Assembly (NCBI GenBank): GCA_016715195.1
Contig: JADKBB010000016.1
Coordinates: 66,383-130,382 of the forward strand
DNA: 64,000 bases
Direction: 5' to 3'
From: Candidatus Villigracilis proximus
GTDB taxonomy: Bacteria > Chloroflexota > Anaerolineae > Anaerolineales > Villigracilaceae
Positions 7,920 through 17,800 of this stretch are shown piece after piece. A program made the translations under genes and the position numbers. The notes under the pieces were generated by a model that saw only the letters and a program-made list of their open reading frames with translations, ran no database searches and was not told the DNA's origin. The stretch's first letter is position 1. Each line of letters starts with the position of its first letter.

Positions 7920-8756
7920 ATGGATATATTAAAAATAGCTGCATTCTCATATCAAGGAAAAGGCGGAAACCCTGCGGGTGTAGTGTTTAGTGACACGATG
8001 CCGTCAGCGGAGGAAATGTTAAAAATTGCTGCGGACGTTGGATATTCTGAAACAGCATTTTTGGTGAAACAGGCCGAAGGTTGGCGCGTCCGTTATTTTG
8101 CGCCGGAGAGGGAAGTCCCATTTTGCGGTCACGCCACCATTGCCAGCGGCGCAGCTTTGGGGGAACACTTCGGTGCGGGAACTTACACTCTCTATTTGAA
8201 TCAGGGCGAGATCAGTGTCAGCGCTGAAAAATCTGCGGATGGAAATTTCACAGCAACACTTCAATCCCCTGAGACGTGGTCTGTTGATGCGCCAGGGGAA
8301 TATGTGGATAAAGTTCTCGCGGCTTTCCATTTGGAAAGAGGCAGCCTCAATCCTGATTTTCCCGTTCGTTTTGCCTTCGCCGGGGCGAAGCATCTGATTC
8401 TGACAGTGAAGGATCACAAAACACTTTCAGAGATGAGCTATCCATTTGAAGTTGTGAAGTCATTGATGGCCAAGGCAGATATAGTGACGATCAATATTCT
8501 ATGGTGTGAATCTCAAACATTATTTCATTCACGCAATGCATTTGCCTCCGGCGGAGTCTACGAAGACCCGGCAACAGGTGCCGCTGCCGCGGCGCTCGCG
8601 GGATATTTGCGTGATATTAATTGGCAGGGTGCCAAGTCTTTTACGATCTTGCAGGGAGAAGACATGGGCATGCCTTCCCGGTTGCTGGTGCAATATAGTT
8701 CAAAAACGGGTGAGCGTGTAGCGGTAAGCGGTGAAGCGCGCTATATTTCTACTTGA
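7920..8756 (+). CDS. PhzF-family isomerase/epimerase
   Basis: A 278-residue protein with the PhzF hallmarks: GNPAGVV near residue 21, the catalytic glutamate in DVGYSETAF (about residue 45), the PFCGHATIASG motif and the second-half EDPATGAAAAALAGYL motif. PhzF proteins have a two-fold diaminopimelate-epimerase-like barrel. In phenazine producers they isomerise dihydro-3-hydroxyanthranilate, but most homologues have unknown substrates, and no phenazine genes are nearby. The next gene starts 18 bases after its stop and is probably co-transcribed. Confidence 0.85.
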   Translation: MDILKIAAFSYQGKGGNPAGVVFSDTMPSAEEMLKIAADVGYSETAFLVKQAEGWRVRYFAPEREVPFCGHATIASGAALGEHFGAGTYTLYLNQGEISVSAEKSADGNFTATLQSPETWSVDAPGEYVDKVLAAFHLERGSLNPDFPVRFAFAGAKHLILTVKDHKTLSEMSYPFEVVKSLMAKADIVTINILWCESQTLFHSRNAFASGGVYEDPATGAAAAALAGYLRDINWQGAKSFTILQGEDMGMPSRLLVQYSSKTGERVAVSGEARYIST

Positions 8757-8773
8757 TCATATTGGGAGAAAAA

Positions 8774-9127
8774 ATGTCATCAAACCAAAATACTGTGATT
8801 TTTGTTGTCGACCAAATGTCTGGCGCAGGGGAGGTCGTGTATAAAAAGATGTTTGGTGAGTATGGAATCTATTGCGGCGGAAAAATGGTCGCATCGGTTT
8901 GCGATGATAAGCTCTTCGTCAAGCCGACAGTTCGCGGCAGGGCTTTCATTGTGGATGTTGTGGAAGAGCCGCCCTATCGCGGCGCGAAACCCAGTTTTTT
9001 GATCTCGGGTGAGAAATTGGAAGACCATGAATGGTTAAGTGAATTGATCAGGATCACCGCCGAAGAACTTCCAACTCCAGTGAAAACAAAAAGGGCAGCG
9101 GGAAATGTCAAAAACAGGAAGCAATGA
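8774..9127 (+). CDS. TfoX N-terminal-domain protein
   Basis: A 117-residue protein resembling the TfoX/Sxy N-terminal domain: KKMFGEYGIYCGGKMVASVCDDKLFVKPT is the recognisable stretch (about residues 22-50, split here by position only). I chose 8774 over the in-frame ATG 21 bases upstream because GGGAGA lies just before it. It lacks the C-terminal helix-hairpin-helix part of the competence regulator Sxy. Such stand-alone domains are common and not tied to competence. The basic tail (KTKRAAGNVKNRKQ) is notable. Confidence 0.75.
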   Translation: MSSNQNTVIFVVDQMSGAGEVVYKKMFGEYGIYCGGKMVASVCDDKLFVKPTVRGRAFIVDVVEEPPYRGAKPSFLISGEKLEDHEWLSELIRITAEELPTPVKTKRAAGNVKNRKQ

Positions 9128-9128
9128 G

Positions 9129-9571
9129 ATGACGGAAGGTGAATCTTCATTCGCGATCCGCTCCAGACGCGAATCTTTAACAAGGCCATTGCAAATCACG
9201 ATGCCGAATCGATCGGGGCTTTTCTTGCTCCAGCGTATCATATTGTCACAGGGCGCAGCGACCAGTTTCACGGGGCGGAGGAAGAACCGCGGCGCTGGGC
9301 TGAGGTCTTTGAAAACGATGCGTCTGTGGTCTATCTCCGCACGCCGCGCGAGATTCGAGTCAACGAGTCATGGGGACTGGCTGAAGAACTTGGAGACTGG
9401 ACAGGCAGGTACAGCGCGGAGCATGGAATGGTCAATGCGGCGGGTGTATATTCTGCCAAATGGCAGCGCGCACAAAATGGTGATTGGCTGATCCAGGCCG
9501 AGGTGTTCACCACGCTCCACTGTGACGGCCCCGCTGGCGGCTGCGCAGAACCCGATCCGATTGTGCGGTGA
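9129..9571 (+). pseudogene. NTF2/SnoaL-like (DUF4440-type) protein, frameshifted near its start
   Basis: The ATG at 9129 overlaps the end of the TfoX-like gene and begins MTEGESSFAIR. A DUF4440-like body (RIFNKAIANHDAESIGAFL, then FHGAEEEPRRWAEVF, then a beta-sheet half ending at 9571) continues in another frame. That frame has a TGA at 9140-9142 and no usable start upstream, so a single-base shift at about 9160-9175 must separate the two parts. Such small alpha/beta-cone proteins bind or convert small molecules, and the function here is unknown. It may be a sequencing error rather than a dead gene. Confidence 0.65.
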
Positions 9572-9788
9572 TGATTTTTAGGGAATATTTGGAACGTGAA
9601 TTCCGCAAAATTTCAAGGCTTTATTCGCCAATTTGAATCATTCGCGTTAAAAAGTTTCATTTTGAGAAAGTTCGGGTGGTGCAGGGGTCTGCGATTTATC
9701 CGTCTATATGGGTGCTATAATGATAAACATACTTTCGTGAACTTTCCCCCCATTGATTAGGAAATTATATTTCCAGAAGGATAAACCA

Positions 9789-9936
9789 ATGCCAGCAGTG
9801 AACTATCAATACGAAAAGCGCAAAAAAGAATTGGAAAAGAAAAGAAAAAGGCTGAAAAGATCGTCAAAAAGAGATCAAGAAAAATAGCAACAAGCCCAAA
9901 GAGACTCCGCCCCCTCCAGTGGCTCCCGAAAAATAA
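9789..9936 (+). pseudogene. Small Lys-rich/Pro-rich protein, probable frameshift in a poly-A run
   Basis: The ATG at 9789 opens MPAVNYQYEKRKKELEKK. In frame it stops after 32 codons at 9887. Shifting one base within the A-runs at about 9838-9851 continues as KAEKIVKK, then NSNKPKETPPPPVAPEK with a stop at 9936, directly before a terminator. A charged coiled-coil head with a Pro-rich tail makes sense as one small basic protein of about 49 residues. I do not recognise a named family. The shift lies in homopolymers, so an indel error is likely. Confidence 0.45.
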
Positions 9937-9948
9937 AGTTTTATTATT

Positions 9949-9980
9949 GACCTCCGAATTTTATATTCGGAGGTCTTTGT
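9949..9980 (+). terminator. Intrinsic terminator after the small Lys-rich gene
   Basis: GACCTCCGAAT at 9949-9959 pairs with ATTCGGAGGTC at 9965-9975, followed by TTTGT. Its position directly after the small gene supports that gene being real. Confidence 0.8.
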
Positions 9981-10155
9981 ATTAATCCTAAATACGGGTT
10001 AAGTGGCGGGCAATAATAAAAGAATGCAAACCCCTGCACAGCAAAGAAGAAACAACAGGGATGCGCAGCCCATTCCAAATTTGAAAAATAAATTATTCTT
10101 TATTTTTTCGCGCCTGAATTCGGAGATCAGCAGATCAAAAAAATTCCACATGCGA

Positions 10156-10764
10156 TTATCTTGATGGGCTGCCGGTCAATTCAACGGCATCGATTTCATT
10201 CCAGCTCACATCCAGCATACTTTGGTCAATATACACACGTACTTTTTGAACAACGATCTTTTCCGTCAGGTCAACCGGCAGGGTTAATAAATAGGGGCAG
10301 CCATCAACGAGTTTGGGAGCGCCGATCCAAATGGGATAACTCACGCCTTCCGTTGTGATCACATCCACCTCAACCACTTGCGAAGGATTGAAACTCTGGT
10401 AAATCGTGATCTCCGTGGGCACAACCGGAATTGCATAAGTCAGTTCGATCCACTCTTCAACTGAAGTACTCGATTCAGATGCCCAGGCCATACTGTTATC
10501 TCCACATTCATTTATATTGGGCGCGCCTGTTGCCTGTTTTGCGCTCCATGACTCCGGCCCATATTCGGAACTGGCGATTGCGGAGTCAGCCCATTGACGA
10601 AGAACACGCGCATCAGACTCCGCCGGCGGCTGATCTGTCACTTCAAAGATTGGCTGCGCTGTTGGTTCTTTGCCCCCGCCCGCGCCGGTGATAAAGTTAC
10701 AGGAAAGCGAAACAGCCATCAAGGCGATCAGCATCGTGCGTGAGGACATCAGCAGTTTAATCAT
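10156..10764 (-). CDS. Predicted lipoprotein with discoidin-like domain
   Basis: A 202-residue protein. The N-terminus has Lys, a hydrophobic stretch and a lipobox-like AVSLSC with Cys at about residue 23, so it should be lipid-anchored outside the membrane. The rest is beta-rich with two spaced Cys residues (NECGD and DGCPY). The pattern of a WSAKQATGAPN loop, a WIELTY strand and a final D-A-V-E-L strand resembles galactose-binding (discoidin/F5-8C) folds. This is an inference from pattern only. No partner is evident; it stands between a convergent small-gene unit and an efflux gene. Confidence 0.6.
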   Translation of the reverse strand: MIKLLMSSRTMLIALMAVSLSCNFITGAGGGKEPTAQPIFEVTDQPPAESDARVLRQWADSAIASSEYGPESWSAKQATGAPNINECGDNSMAWASESSTSVEEWIELTYAIPVVPTEITIYQSFNPSQVVEVDVITTEGVSYPIWIGAPKLVDGCPYLLTLPVDLTEKIVVQKVRVYIDQSMLDVSWNEIDAVELTGSPSR

Positions 10765-10994
10765 ATCGGCTCCTGAATGATTTGATGGGAAAGATTTACA
10801 TTAGACCTTATCCGAAATAACATACAAGCTCATCAGTGCGGTGAGGTTTATCCCGGGTGCTTTCACTGTCAGATGGCAACCTTCGGGGTGTTTTTCCTAA
10901 TTACAGATAAAGTCTATTATGTATAGTAGCACGAACCCATTATGAAAAACAAGCGCCCGATAAAAACCGTCCTTTGCGGCAGTGGTCATTCTGC

Positions 10995-11327
10995 TTACTG
11001 AGTTGTGACTTTTGAAAATAAATTGATCACCAGAATTCCGCCGATAATGAGCGCAATGCCAATGATGCGTGCCCAGTCCATTTGTTCGTGCCAGAGAACC
11101 GCGCCAACGATCACCGTTAACACAATGCCAATGCCCGACCAAAGCGCGTATGCTGTGCCCAATGGAATAATTTTTAAACTAAGCGCAAGTAAATAGAATG
11201 ACAGTCCGTATCCAACGACAACGATCAGGCTGGGCGTCAGTTTTGTGAATCCCTCCGAAAATTTCAGGGCGGTGGTAGCTGTCACTTCGCTGAGGACGGC
11301 GAAGAAGAAGATCAGTGCGGTTTTCAT
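10995..11327 (-). CDS. Small multidrug resistance (SMR) efflux protein, EmrE/Qac type
   Basis: A 110-residue protein with four hydrophobic helices. The essential membrane glutamate is Glu14 in LSEVTATTALKFSEGF, and the IPLGTAYALWSGIGIV stretch is highly typical of EmrE-like proton antiporters, which work as antiparallel dimers exporting quaternary cations. An in-frame ATG 36 bases upstream exists. MKTALIF is preferred because it matches the family N-terminus. I looked for a guanidine riboswitch upstream and saw none, which fits the drug-exporting rather than guanidinium-exporting branch. Confidence 0.9.
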   Translation of the reverse strand: MKTALIFFFAVLSEVTATTALKFSEGFTKLTPSLIVVVGYGLSFYLLALSLKIIPLGTAYALWSGIGIVLTVIVGAVLWHEQMDWARIIGIALIIGGILVINLFSKVTTQ

Positions 11328-11511
11328 GGTTTTATCCTTTTGAATTTGATGATTCGATTTCAAGGATTTTACTTTATGGTTTGAGATCTCCGCTTGTGCC
11401 TTCCCCGGATAGATACGAAGTTTAAAGCTTTATTAAAACCTGATAGATCCCGCCAGAATCGTGCCGAATAAAATTTATAGGACTTAACCCGCTTATGTGT
11501 TTTTTTTAATT

Positions 11512-11757
11512 TTACTTTTCGACAGGGCTGGGAGTAAACAGCCCGGCCATAAAGCCAACCACAGTGGTGAAGACTGTCAGAATAAGTTGTCCGCTGGTTC
11601 CGCCTGCGGCGGGAGGTAAAAACATGGACACAATTAAACCAAGAGCCGCAAAGACCATCACGGCAGCGAAAGAACTAATCACAATAATCCAGATCGAGTT
11701 GGTAATTTTCGATGTTGGTTCAGGGAATCGTTTGGGTTCTGGTGCAGCCTCGTTCAT
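11512..11757 (-). CDS. Small membrane protein of unknown function
   Basis: An 81-residue protein with a proline-rich hydrophilic head (PEPKRFPEPTS) and two hydrophobic helices (about residues 22-45 and 54-75). The start is fixed by AAAGGAG upstream of MNEAAPEP. A longer in-frame start lies inside the promoter region and is rejected. A good promoter lies at 11801-11829. I do not recognise a family. Confidence 0.7.
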   Translation of the reverse strand: MNEAAPEPKRFPEPTSKITNSIWIIVISSFAAVMVFAALGLIVSMFLPPAAGGTSGQLILTVFTTVVGFMAGLFTPSPVEK

Positions 11758-11800
11758 GATATTCTCCTTTTGAAAACTATTTTTCTGGAACGACAAATAA

Positions 11801-11829
11801 AGTATACAGAGTCCAGTGTGCGTTTTCAA
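11801..11829 (-). promoter_or_regulatory. Sigma-70-type promoter for the 11512-11757 gene
   Basis: Reading the minus strand, TTGAAA (plus-strand 11824-11829) and TATACT (11801-11806) are exactly 17 bases apart, each one base from consensus. The start of transcription would fall about 35 bases upstream of the start codon. Confidence 0.6.
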
Positions 11830-11914
11830 GTTCCATTGTTTTTGGATTTAGAGCATGAAAGGCGGGGGAAAATATGGAAAAGAAAAAATTCAGTGTCTGA
11901 CTTACGGTAGGATT

Positions 11915-11961
11915 ACACTTAAGTGTGGTCTGCCAATCCATGCAAATTAGCGTAGATTGGC
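11915..11961. other. Palindrome and hairpin in the 11758-12031 spacer
   Basis: ACACTTAAGTGT at 11915-11926 is a perfect 12-base palindrome. GCCAATC at 11932-11938 pairs with GATTGGC at 11955-11961. It could be a regulator site or a repeat. The rest of this 274-base spacer shows only the promoter described at 11801. Confidence 0.4.
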
Positions 11962-12031
11962 GGATGGTTTTGCGCTTATTGAAAGTCTTCACGTTTAAGT
12001 GCGATGCTGCCTGACTTACAGTCTCTTTGTT

Positions 12032-14019
12032 TTAAGCCTTTTCTCCTCGAAACTGCGTTTCATATAGCTGGCTATATAATCCGCCCGTTGCGAGCAGCTC
12101 ATCATGTGTGCCTTGTTCGACGATCCTTCCGCGATCCATGACCAGAATTAAATCGGCGGCGAGGATGGTGCTTAGACGATGCGCAATAACAATCGATGTT
12201 CTGCCAGCCATGACTCGTTTTAGCGCATCTTGAATTAGCGCTTCTGATTCGCTGTCGAGTGAACTGGTGGCTTCATCTAAAACCAAAATTCTTGGATTCT
12301 TTAAGATCACACGCGCCAGCGCTACGCGTTGTTTTTCGCCGCCGCTTAAGCGATAGCCGCGTTCGCCGACGGTGGTATCGTATCCATCAGGCAGGCCCAT
12401 CACAAACTCGTGGATGTTGGCTGCGCGCGCAGCAGATTCGATCTCGGCTTGGGTGGCGTCCATTTTTGCGTAGGTTAAATTGGTGCGGATCGTATCGTGG
12501 AAGAGATGTGTTTCCTGTGTCACCATGCCGATCGAGGCGGCCAGCGAATCGAGAGTCACATCGCGCAGATCGTGACCGTCAATGCGGATGATTCCGCTGG
12601 TGGGATCATACAAACGCGGGATGAGATATGTCAGCGTGGTTTTGCCGGCGCCGGACGGGCCGACGCGTGCGATCAACTGTCCGGGGGCGGCTTTAAAGGA
12701 GATCCCCTCCAAAGCGACTTCACGTGCCTGGGATGTTTGAGCAGCCTCAGGTGAGTCAGATGCGGGTCTTTCATCCCGATGATTGACCATGGACGATTGA
12801 CCATTCTTTCCATGGTCTGCGGTCCATCGTCTGTGGTCTTCTTTCCACCTGACATGACCGCTGTGACATTTGCCATGCTGCCATAGCGTTTGACTTCGCT
12901 GAGCATGATGTTTTCGTTGATCGAATATTTGAAGCTGATATTTTCAAAGGCGAGTTCACCTTTGACATCTTTGAGAATGAGCGCGTCTTTTTTTTCTTCG
13001 ATGTCATGCGGCAGATCAATGATCTCGAAGACGCGTTCAAAGGAAACCATGCTGGTGCTGAATTCAACGGGTGCGCCGGCCAGGCCTTGCAGTGCGCCGT
13101 ATAATGTGCCGAGATATGAACCGAATGCGACGATGGTGCCGATGGTGAATTTGTCTTCGATGACGAGCCAGCCGCCATACCCATAGACGAGCGCTGTGCC
13201 GACTGCGCTGACCAGACCGATCATGACAAAGAATGAGGAGCCGATCACTGCGCGTTGAATGCCCATGTCGCGTACACCTGCCGCCCGTTGACGGAAGCGT
13301 TCTCCTTCGTCGTTGCTGCGCCCGAATAATTTGACGAGCAATGCGCCGCCGATGTTGAGTGTTTCATTCATGTGCGCGTTCATCTGTGCGTTGAGATCCA
13401 TGGCTTCACGGGCAATGACTCGCAAACGTTCTCCGAGTCTGCGGGCGATCAAAATGAATAAGGGCAGAACGAGTACGCTGCCAAGGGTTAATCTCCATTC
13501 AAGCGAAAGCATGACGATCAGGATTGCCGCAGCTTCGATCAGGTTGGTGGCGATTCCGACAATGGTGTTGCTGATGGCATTCTGCGCGCCAACGACATCG
13601 TTGTTGAGCCGGCTCATCAATTCGCCAACTTTGGTGTTGGTGAAGAAGCGCAGACTCATGCGCTGCAGGCGGACAAAGAGCGCCACGCGCAGATCGTAGA
13701 TCACACCTTCGCCGACGGTCACATTTAGTTTGCGTTGAATTACGCTGATGCCGCCGTTCAATAATGGCACAAGCAATAAAGCCAGCGCGAATATCACCAG
13801 TTTGTTGACATCCTTGTTGGGTAGAATCGTGTCGATCAGTTGACGAAAGATCAACGGTGTGAACACGCTCAGCGCTGAACTGGCGAGGATGGTTAATAAC
13901 ATGCCAGCAATATGCCACCAGTATGGTTTTGCGTATGTGAGCACGCGCAATAAAAGTTCTCTTGTGACCTTGGGCTTTTCGTCGCCCTGACGCATTGATG
14001 TGAACATGGCTCTGTGCAT
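12032..14019 (-). pseudogene. ABC exporter (membrane domain + ATPase), frameshifted in the ATPase linker
   Basis: One half-transporter of about 650 residues read in two frames. The first part (from 14019) has the six-helix membrane domain and the start of the ATPase (LAFENISFKYS). The second (open from about 12790 to 12032) resumes at VALEGISFKAAPGQ and holds Walker A VGPSGAGKTT, the LSGGEKQR signature, Walker B ILVLDEATSS and switch His in IAHRLST. Every catalytic motif is intact. The break falls in a long variable insertion between the first ATPase strands, within a near-tandem 14-base duplication at 12777-12804. It could be a sequence error, since the linker tolerates change. Confidence 0.8.
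12777..12804 (-). repeat. Near-tandem 14-base duplication at the ABC exporter frameshift
   Basis: Plus-strand CGATGATTGACCAT (12777-12790) and GGACGATTGACCAT (12791-12804) differ at two positions. Fourteen bases is not a multiple of three, so gaining one copy would shift the frame exactly as observed. Flanking sequence to 12845 carries related GACC/GGTC and ATGG words. Confidence 0.7.
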
Positions 14020-14112
14020 GGGGTGGTCCTTTTGTTGGATGGTTTTTAGTCTAGTAGTTATAAGGCTGTCAGGGTGATTCGGTCAACTGGAGGAATGGGG
14101 AGGTTGTGGGAG

Positions 14113-14150
14113 TCTATTTCAAGTTCGTTAATAAATTAACTTGAAATAGA
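14113..14150. repeat. Inverted repeat in the long 14020-14511 spacer
   Basis: TCTATTTCAAGTT at 14113-14125 is perfectly complementary to 14138-14150, with a GTTAAT/ATTAAC pair inside. It sits about 95 bases upstream of the ABC exporter start and could be a repeat or operator. I saw no gene or other clear signal in the remainder of this 490-base spacer beyond AT-rich sequence. Confidence 0.55.
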
Positions 14151-14511
14151 ACCTTGAAGGATATCCTTTGTACCTGTTAATGTATTGCAAAGAAAACCTG
14201 ATGATCTTCACAAAGCAGGTTAAATTACGCCTGTATCCCAAATGCTGTTATTTTAGGGCTGATGGCAGGTGCTATAACAATAGCCGCTGTCTCTTTTTTA
14301 TATTCATCTTGCCGGCTGGCATACGATAATTTATGTTTCAACCCTTAAATCCATAATCGAACGACTGTATTTTTAAATCTGAAATGCCGGTCTGGTTATC
14401 CGAATCTGGCCACAGACTATATAATGGACTTTAAGCGAAATCCAAGTTTTGGATTTCCGCCTTTCAAGAGATAGTTTTTTCAGTGTATTCCCATCAAGAG
14501 GAGATAGAGCC

Positions 14512-14898
14512 ATGCAAAAGAAGACCGTTGTAAAAGACAAGGTGAAACAGGACAAAGGTAATCGAAAAAAATATAAGATCGAGAAGGATAATAAATCTGA
14601 ATCAGATTTGACAATTGAAATTGTCGATGATGGTGATTATGAAATTGAAAAACTAAGCATTGATGGACTGCCGACCCACATGGCGGACGGGAATCCGATC
14701 CGCTGGATCAATAATTTTTTTATTAAGAAAAATGGTCAATACATCAACCAGAGATATTTCGTTACATTGCCCCCGGTTGGCAAGTCACGTATTATTATCT
14801 TTGATGGAAAGGGCGATCCCTATTATTACACGGGTGAAGTCAAGGACAACACCATCGAGTTGACCGATGGCGACCCCGCGATGGGTGCATGGCCCTAA
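14512..14898 (+). CDS. Hypothetical protein with charged N-terminus
   Basis: A 128-residue protein. The first 40 residues are dominated by Lys, Asp and Glu (VKDKVKQDKGNRKKYKIEK), followed by a beta-rich region with several Tyr and Gly. GAGGAG lies before the ATG at 14512, ruling out the longer in-frame start at 14449. There is no signal peptide or membrane segment. It overlaps the convergent cyclase gene by four bases. No family is recognised. Confidence 0.6.
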   Translation: MQKKTVVKDKVKQDKGNRKKYKIEKDNKSESDLTIEIVDDGDYEIEKLSIDGLPTHMADGNPIRWINNFFIKKNGQYINQRYFVTLPPVGKSRIIIFDGKGDPYYYTGEVKDNTIELTDGDPAMGAWP

Positions 14899-17800
14899 TC
14901 TTTGTTTATTAATTTATATAGGTCTCGCCGCCATGGGACATTTTCTACATACATGCGGCGCGCTTCTTCAGATCTTAGTTTTGAGACCTGCGTATTAAGT
15001 AATTGTTTCGCGTTTTGCAAAACGACATTACTGCGCAGGTCTTTTGTTTTATCCAAAACCTGAAAGACCGCCAGATAAATACGCAAAGGTTCTTCCGCCC
15101 CTTCAAACTGCGGATTTATCTGCATATATTGCAGAACCTGTTCCGCTTCTTTTTGCGCAAGAACTTCATTGCCGGTTTTCAAATAGGCATTGATCAGTCC
15201 GGCATGTGATTCGGCAATTAAAACGGGGGTGTTTATTTCGAGTCTGATCTCAATACTCTTTAAAAACATTTGCACTGCATCATCGTATTTGGCATTTAAT
15301 ATACAGGCATAGCCCAAGTAAAAATATGCCCAACTGTCTCCAAGACGGTCGCCGGTTTTTGTTGAAAACTCAAGCGCTTTTTGCGCCCACTTGAGCGCAT
15401 CCTGCGCATGTCCCTGCCCGCCAGCAGCCGCGCTCAAGTTAATATAGGTGCACATTTCCATTGAACGATTACCGATCTCGCGCGAAATGATCAATGTCTG
15501 CTCGTGATAGGCTGTTGAAGCGGAATAGTCACCCAGCAAGCCGGTGAGCCAGCCCAGGTTTGTTAGCGCAAGGCCTTTGCCGCTTACATATCCCAATTCC
15601 TGAAAAATAAAATAAGCCTGCTCGAAGTAATCCCGGGCGGTGGAAAAATCTCCCTGAGATAGGCCTACTGTATTTGCGAGATTATTCAAAGCCTTTGCTT
15701 CAAGATATCTGTCTTTTACCTCACGCGCAATCGCAAGCGCCTGTTCATGGTATTGCATGGCAATGGTTGGATTTTCTGTTTCCAATGAGACCAACCCAAG
15801 CGAGGTTAACGTACTGCCTTCGCCCCTGCGGGTTTTTGTCTTCACAGCAAAGGCGAGGGCATCTTTTGCATATTGCAGGGCATCAGAGCCTTTGCCTGTT
15901 CGTAAAAATGCATTGGGCAAAACCAGATAAATGGCAAGAAGAAGATCGTCATCGTGAGCCGCTTCTGCGAAATCTTTTGCGCGAAGCGCGTAGGTCAGCA
16001 CATTTTGAAAGTCTCCCACAGCGGAAAAACAATATGCGCGACGTACCAGCGCGCGCGCCAAAAGACCATCATCTTTTAACAGGGCAGCCAACTCTTCGAG
16101 AATGTCGAGGTTTCCCAATTGTTCAGTGGGGTTGCTGATATTGTAATAACATTCCACTCGTAAAAGCATCAGGTCAAATTTTGTACGCAGATCATCAGAT
16201 GATACAAGAGCCAAAGCGCGCGAAAAATAATCAATGGCCTGTTGATTTTGATACACACCTAATGAAAGTCTGCCAGCCAGACTCAGGTAGTGAAGCGCCT
16301 TCTCTTTTATCTCTGCTTTTTCAGCGTGATATGCCAGTTCGCCATAATGCGGTTCAAGATCGTCGCGATAGATAGTCTCCATGGCTGCGACAGCCAGCCC
16401 GTGCAATCCACGTTGACGTGCCAGCAGCTGCATTGAGTAGGCGGCATCACGCAGCAAGGCATGACGGAAAATATATTCGATCTCGGTCAGAGGCGCCCAG
16501 ATGTTCGCATTCTCTGCCTGCGCAATATGATGGGAAATTTTTTCGTCGGCGTGCAGCATTTCACCTAAAATACGCACTTCAAATTCGCGTCCAAGTACCG
16601 ATGCGGTCTGGACGGTCTCTTTCACCTGTTGTGCCAGCCGGTCGAGACGTGCCACGAGCACTGCTCGCACGTCGGTCGGCAGTGACACTTCAACCTGCTC
16701 ATTTGCAAAATATTTTCCTTCCACGTCCAAAGCCAGTGCGTTTTGTTCGGAAAGATAACGCAGGATCTGTTCAGCAAAAAATGGATTTCCATCGGCGCGT
16801 TTATCCAACAGGGTCAGCAGGGAATCTGAAACAGGGTTGCCCACAATGTCTTCAGCCAGACGGGCCATATTTGCCGAGGAGAGTTTCTCCAGTTGAATGC
16901 CATTCATCGCGACTTCATCTAGTGTCCAGGCTGAATTACTTTCTGGACGCTGAGTGGCTATGATGGCAATGGGGTATTGTTTATCCGGCTCAGATAGCAG
17001 CGTTCGTACAAAATAAGAAAGGAAAGCGCCTGTATCTTTATCGAGCCAGTGAGTATCTTCCACAAAGAGCACCAGCGGTTTTTGCAGACTCTCCGCCCGC
17101 AGCAGAACGCTCAAGGCGATCAAGGTATTATCGTAACGTCCTTTCGCATCCAAACTTTCATACAGCGAACCGGGCACGCTGATATTGATCAATGCTGCGA
17201 GTACGGAACTGGTTCGCAGCAATTCTGCTGCAAGTTCTGCATCAGGCGTAGCTTTGGCCAATTCCTGAATATTGCGCGAGAACGTGACCCAATTTAATTC
17301 ATCAGATTGGTTTTCGAGTAACTCAAAGCGCTTCTTGAGCCAATCTGTAAATGGATTAAATGGCAGTCGTAAAATCTCATCTGCCTGACACACCATCCAT
17401 TGTGCGGAGAGATCATTAAAATATTCAGAATATTGGAAGGAATGCACCAACCGGCTTTTACCAATGCCAGCCTCTCCCTTTAGAACCATTACGCCTGCGA
17501 ACTGTCCCTGTTTGAGCGGATCAGAAAAAGATGCCAGAGATTCAAGCTCTCTACCGCGCCCGACCAATTCTCCCTGATAGACAGTTTCGATGACATTTTT
17601 GCGCCCGATCAATGCAAAAGCTTTTTGTTCATGTTTAAACCCTTTGAAGTGATATTCACCAAGGGGTTTGAAATTAAAATGTTTTTCAGCGCGGCGGGCT
17701 GCTTCTTCATCCATCCAGAACTCGCCTTCGCCGGCGCGCTCCATCATGCGTGCGGCGAGGTTTACGCCCCAGCCGTAGGCGGTGTAATCTTCACGTTGAC

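Noticed and set aside
10790..10900. CTGATGAG on the minus strand resembling a hammerhead ribozyme core
   Set aside because: The required GAAA after stem II and matching helices are absent.
11328..11511. Possible guanidine riboswitch near the SMR gene
   Set aside because: No ykkC-type conserved boxes are visible, and the protein fits the EmrE/Qac branch.
16418..16963. 181-codon plus-strand frame opposite the cyclase gene
   Set aside because: It lies wholly within a well-supported gene on the other strand and has random-looking composition.
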